This document shows, one piece after another, positions 5,547 to 7,787 of a DNA stretch of 7,787 nucleotides (positions are counted from its first letter, which is position 1; every line of letters starts with the position of its first letter). Position numbers and translations under genes: made by a program. The notes under the pieces are model-generated. The model saw only the letters and a list, made by a program, of their open reading frames with translations, ran no database searches and had not been told where the DNA came from. This DNA comes from JAAYZQ01 sp034428935 (lineage in GTDB: Bacteria > Chloroflexota > Anaerolineae > JAAYZQ01): NCBI GenBank assembly GCA_034428935.1, contig DAOUHB010000258.1, forward strand, positions 1 to 7,787, written 5' to 3'.

Positions 5547-6398
5547 TTACGTCGTGATCAGCACCACCGCCACGATGGCGGCCGCCGCCCCGACGAGCTG
5601 CAAGCGCGTCATGCGCTCGCCGGCGACGACCCACGCCAGGAGGGCTGTCACCACCGGGTAGAGGGAGGCCAGCACCGCGGCCACGTCCAGCCGCCCGGTC
5701 TGCGTGGCCAGCAGAAAGAACAGGTTGCCGCCGGCGTCCAGCACGCCGGCCAGGACGATCAATCCCCAGGGCAATCCCCCGGGCGCCCCGCCCCGAGGGA
5801 CGGGGTGGCGCCGGGCCAGCGCCAGGAAGGCCAGGGCCACCAGGGCCGCCAGGCGGCCGATGGCCAGCGGCCAGAAGGCGGACGTCTCCCCCACCTGGTC
5901 CAGGGCGACGTAAAACGACCCAAACCCCACCCCTGCCAGCAGCGCCACGCCGAGCCCGCCGGGACGGCCGCCATGCTGCTGCGGGCGCGACAGGAGCCAG
6001 AGGCCGGCGAGGGCCACGCCAAAGCCCACCAACTGCAGCGCGCGGGGCATGCCCTCCGTCAGGGCGGCCACGACCACCGGGATGGACGCCGTGAGCACGG
6101 CCGACACCGGCGCCACGATGCCCATCCGGCCCTCGGCAAAGCCCCGCAGCAGGAACCCGAGCCCCATCACCCCCGCCAGCCCGGCCACCGCACCCCACAG
6201 CACGTCCTGCGCCGGAGGGAACGCCTCGCCGCGGGCCAGCGCCACGATGGTCAGCGCCAGCAGCCCGACCGTGTACGACCCAAGCACCGCGAAAAAAGCC
6301 CCCATCCGGCGGGCCACCAGCCCCCCGGCAAAGTCGCCCGCGCCCCAGGCGGCGGCGGCCGACAGCGCCCACACAGCAGCGAGAACCGAAGTAAGCAC
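5547..6398 (-). CDS. EamA/DMT-family transporter
   Basis: About 283 residues, almost wholly hydrophobic, with two EamA repeats (about 10-138 and 148-283) and around ten helices, the normal size and topology of drug/metabolite transporter permeases. The first repeat opens with AAAAWGAGDFAGGLVARRMG and contains APVSAVLTASIPVVVAALTEG; the second has the matching ASLYPVVTALLAWVVAGERM. Such proteins export or import small metabolites across the inner membrane; substrate unknown. I chose the GTG at 6398 because GGGAAGGG lies about 7 nt upstream and the codons before it (CGA, GGA, AGG, AGG) are unlike the gene. Alternatives are TTG 6404 and ATG 6437 (adds MAGRGRPAGRALL, no ribosome site). The frame stays open to an ATG at 6554, but that start lies upstream of the promoter at 6482-6511. 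The gene ends 24 bp from the repeat array, which may serve as its terminator. Confidence 0.88.
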   Translation of the reverse strand: MLTSVLAAVWALSAAAAWGAGDFAGGLVARRMGAFFAVLGSYTVGLLALTIVALARGEAFPPAQDVLWGAVAGLAGVMGLGFLLRGFAEGRMGIVAPVSAVLTASIPVVVAALTEGMPRALQLVGFGVALAGLWLLSRPQQHGGRPGGLGVALLAGVGFGSFYVALDQVGETSAFWPLAIGRLAALVALAFLALARRHPVPRGGAPGGLPWGLIVLAGVLDAGGNLFFLLATQTGRLDVAAVLASLYPVVTALLAWVVAGERMTRLQLVGAAAAIVAVVLITT

Positions 6399-6481
6399 GA
6401 GCAATGCCCTTCCCGCCGGCCTTCCTCGGCCGGCCATGCGTTGAACGGATGGCGCCCAACACACCCGGCGCCCGTCCCGCC

Positions 6482-6511
6482 ATTCTAGCCGAGGGGCACG
6501 TGTCCTGTCAA
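6482..6511 (-). promoter_or_regulatory. Promoter of the EamA transporter gene
   Basis: On the minus strand, TTGACA (6511-6506), an 18-bp spacer and TAGAAT (6487-6482) match eleven of twelve consensus positions. The start is predicted near 6475, about 77 nt before the GTG at 6398. Its -35 box is 31 bp from the -35 box of the divergent hydrolase promoter. Confidence 0.65.
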
Positions 6512-6542
6512 ATCGAGGTGCCGGGCGCCCGCCCGCCCCCGC

Positions 6543-6571
6543 TTGTTCTTCCATCGCAGGTGTGTTATGCT
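6543..6571 (+). promoter_or_regulatory. Extended -10 promoter of the hydrolase gene
   Basis: TTGTTC (6543-6548), a 17-bp spacer and TATGCT (6566-6571), preceded by TGT (6563-6565), an extended -10 motif that compensates for the weaker boxes. The start is predicted near 6578, about 39 nt before the ATG at 6617. Confidence 0.6.
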
Positions 6572-6616
6572 AGGCCCTGCCGTTGGCGGCCATTCACCGG
6601 GCGAGGAGGAGATTCC

Positions 6617-7594
6617 ATGGCCAGACGTGTTGTACTGGGGCTGCTGTTCTTCCTGTTGTTCCTGATCTTTGTCGGCCCCTTCCTGGTGCCCATCCCACCC
6701 CTGGAGGGCACGGTGCCGCCGCGGCAGTTGGCCGACCCCGAGGGCCTGTTCGTCGACGTGGGCGGCCTGGACGTGCATTACAAGCTGGCCGGCCTGGCCG
6801 CCGGCGAGGGGGAGCGCGCCGTTCTCCTCCTCCACGGCTTTGCAGCCAGCACCTTTTCCTGGCGCGAGGTGATGGCGCCCCTGGCCGAGGGCGGCGCCAC
6901 CGTCGTCGCCTTTGACCGCCCCGCCTTTGGTCTCACCGAGCGCCCCATGCCCGGCGACTGGGAGGGCGCCAGCCCCTACCGGCCCGAGGCCCAGGCCGCC
7001 CTCACCGTCGGGCTCATGGACGCGCTGGGCATCGACCGCGCCGTCCTGGTGGGCAACTCGGCCGGCGGCGCCGTCGCGCTGCACACGGCCCTCCTCTACC
7101 CCGAGCGCGTCGAGGCCCTGGTGCTGGTGGACGCGGCCATCTATCGCGGGGGCGGGGCTCCCGACTGGACCCGCCCCGTCCTGCGGACCCCCCAACTCCG
7201 CCGCCTCGGCCCCTACCTGGTCCGCTCCATCCGCAATTGGGGGCAGGAGTTCGGCCGCTCGGCCTGGCACGACCCGTCCGGTTTCACCCCCGCCATCTGG
7301 GAGGGCTACAGCCGCCCCCTGCACGTCGAGAACTGGGATCGCGCCCTGTGGGAGCTGACCGTCGCCGGCGAGGACCCCGGCCTGGCCGCCCGCCTCGGCG
7401 AGCTGCGCATGCCCGTGCTGGTGGTCACCGGCGACGACGACCGCATCGTCCCCACGGAAGACAGCCTGCGCCTGGCCCGGGAGATCCCCGGCGCCGAGCT
7501 GGCCGTCATGCCCGCCTGCGGCCACGTCCCCCAGGAAGAGTGCCCGGAGGCGTGGCTGGAGGCGGTGGAAGGGTTCGTGGACCGGCTGGGCTGA
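6617..7594 (+). CDS. Membrane-anchored alpha/beta hydrolase
   Basis: 325 residues. The frame opens upstream, but ATG 6617 has a strong GAGGAGGAG ribosome site (6603-6611) and follows the promoter at 6543-6571. The N-terminus MARRVVLGLLFFLLFLIFVG is a basic start plus hydrophobic helix (about 5-24): a signal anchor or uncleaved signal, since no clear cleavage or lipobox site is visible. The hydrolase domain runs from about 45 to 325: oxyanion-hole HGF (73-75), nucleophile elbow GNSAGG with S148, a cap region around 175-250, acid D275 in TGDDDRIVP, and H303 in ACGHVPQE. All three triad residues are present, so it should be an active esterase or related hydrolase facing the outside or held at the membrane. 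The DRPAFGLTERP segment (100-110) and overall pattern resemble MhpC-like hydrolases; substrate unknown. It is divergent from the EamA gene, with a transposase remnant immediately downstream. Confidence 0.92.
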   Translation: MARRVVLGLLFFLLFLIFVGPFLVPIPPLEGTVPPRQLADPEGLFVDVGGLDVHYKLAGLAAGEGERAVLLLHGFAASTFSWREVMAPLAEGGATVVAFDRPAFGLTERPMPGDWEGASPYRPEAQAALTVGLMDALGIDRAVLVGNSAGGAVALHTALLYPERVEALVLVDAAIYRGGGAPDWTRPVLRTPQLRRLGPYLVRSIRNWGQEFGRSAWHDPSGFTPAIWEGYSRPLHVENWDRALWELTVAGEDPGLAARLGELRMPVLVVTGDDDRIVPTEDSLRLAREIPGAELAVMPACGHVPQEECPEAWLEAVEGFVDRLG

Positions 7595-7610
7595 ACCCTG
7601 GCTCAGCCGG
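7582..7610 (+). other. Weak inverted repeat at the hydrolase stop codon
   Basis: CCGGCTG (7582-7588) pairs with CAGCCGG (7604-7610), and alternatively GGCTGA (7589-7594) with TCAGCC (7603-7608). It overlaps the stop codon. Without a U-run it is not a clear intrinsic terminator; the pairing may be incidental in GC-rich DNA. Confidence 0.2.
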
Positions 7611-7787
7611 AGGACTCGAATTCGCCCTGATCGAGGAGGCGCTGGCCGAGCTGCCCGAGGCCAGGCTGGCCCTGGACTATCATGGCCTGGGCACGATCCT
7701 GGTGGCCGGCTTTCTGAGCGAGATCCAGGACCCCCGCCGTTTTGTCACCGGCGAAAAGTACGACCGCCGGCGCAAAGACTGGCGGCC
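7609..7787 (+). pseudogene. IS110-family transposase C-terminal fragment, 5'-truncated and cut by the window edge
   Basis: An open frame to the window end encodes GGLEFALIEEALAELPEARL, then ALDYHGLGTILVAGFLSEIQ and DPRRFVTGEKYDRRRKDWR. The pattern LPE...G-GxxxAxxxLxEIxDPRRF is characteristic of the helix-hairpin-helix-like C-terminal domain (Transposase_20) of IS110/IS116/IS902 transposases, where it follows an N-terminal DEDD RuvC-like domain. Here that half is absent: the frame runs straight back into the end of the hydrolase gene (15 bp from its stop), without a start codon or ribosome site. The sequence after DPRRF does not show the usual LAAYAGL-type continuation, so it may be decayed or a divergent relative. 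The 3' end is outside the window. Confidence 0.55.

Noticed and set aside
4865..5557. A 230-codon plus-strand frame across the repeat array, and similar frames on the minus strand
   Set aside because: The repeats lack stop codons in several frames, and the 82-83 bp period shifts frame at each copy, giving superficially repetitive peptides. There is no start signal or protein family, and the conserved features are palindromes, not codons.
6399..6554. Long N-terminal extension of the EamA transporter starting at ATG 6554
   Set aside because: That start lies upstream of the predicted promoter (6482-6511), the added residues are basic and non-family, and codon use there differs from the gene.
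6404..6616. N-terminal extension of the hydrolase from ATG 6404
   Set aside because: It crosses both divergent promoters and overlaps the start of the opposite gene; ATG 6617 has a strong ribosome site and is followed at once by a normal membrane anchor.

Overview
High-GC bacterial DNA. The strong third-position G/C bias, the large two-module FtsX-type permease, the dense arrays of CCCCGAC-type palindromes and the membrane-anchored alpha/beta hydrolase are the kind of content I associate with Chloroflexota (Anaerolineae/Caldilineae-like). That assignment is an inference from style; the window has no rRNA or other phylogenetic marker.

Layout. 1-640: no convincing large gene. On the minus strand there is a near-consensus promoter (440-468), a GC hairpin (339-363), a short ORF with a zinc-ribbon-like Cys motif that looks truncated or frameshifted (142-255), and a terminator-like hairpin (about 22-65). 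On the plus strand there is a perfect hairpin (524-547) and then a perfect sigma70 promoter (TTGACA, 17 bp, TATAAT) whose -10 box sits inside a palindrome, a likely repressor site. 646-4506: a two-gene operon encoding a MacB/LolD-type ABC ATPase and a 1029-residue permease with two FtsX modules; together they would form a complete mechanotransmission-type (type VII) ABC system. 4507-5546: the intergenic stretch between convergent genes, filled by nine roughly 83-bp palindromic repeat units (REP/BIME-like). One unit is split by a 195-bp element with perfect 21-bp terminal inverted repeats and a 6-bp target duplication, apparently a MITE. 5547-6398 (minus): an EamA/DMT-family transporter. 6399-6616: a divergent promoter region with one good promoter in each direction. 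6617-7594: a membrane-anchored alpha/beta hydrolase with a complete catalytic triad. From about 7609 to the window edge: an in-frame remnant resembling the C-terminal domain of an IS110-family transposase, lacking its N-terminal part.

How it fits together. The ABC pair is one transcription unit with its own, probably regulated, promoter; its substrate cannot be read from sequence. The EamA transporter and the hydrolase are divergently transcribed from adjacent promoters and may share control, but nothing ties their functions to the ABC system. The most notable structure is the repeat array with a MITE inserted exactly at the apex of a palindromic unit, which resembles the REP-targeting behaviour known for some insertion sequences.
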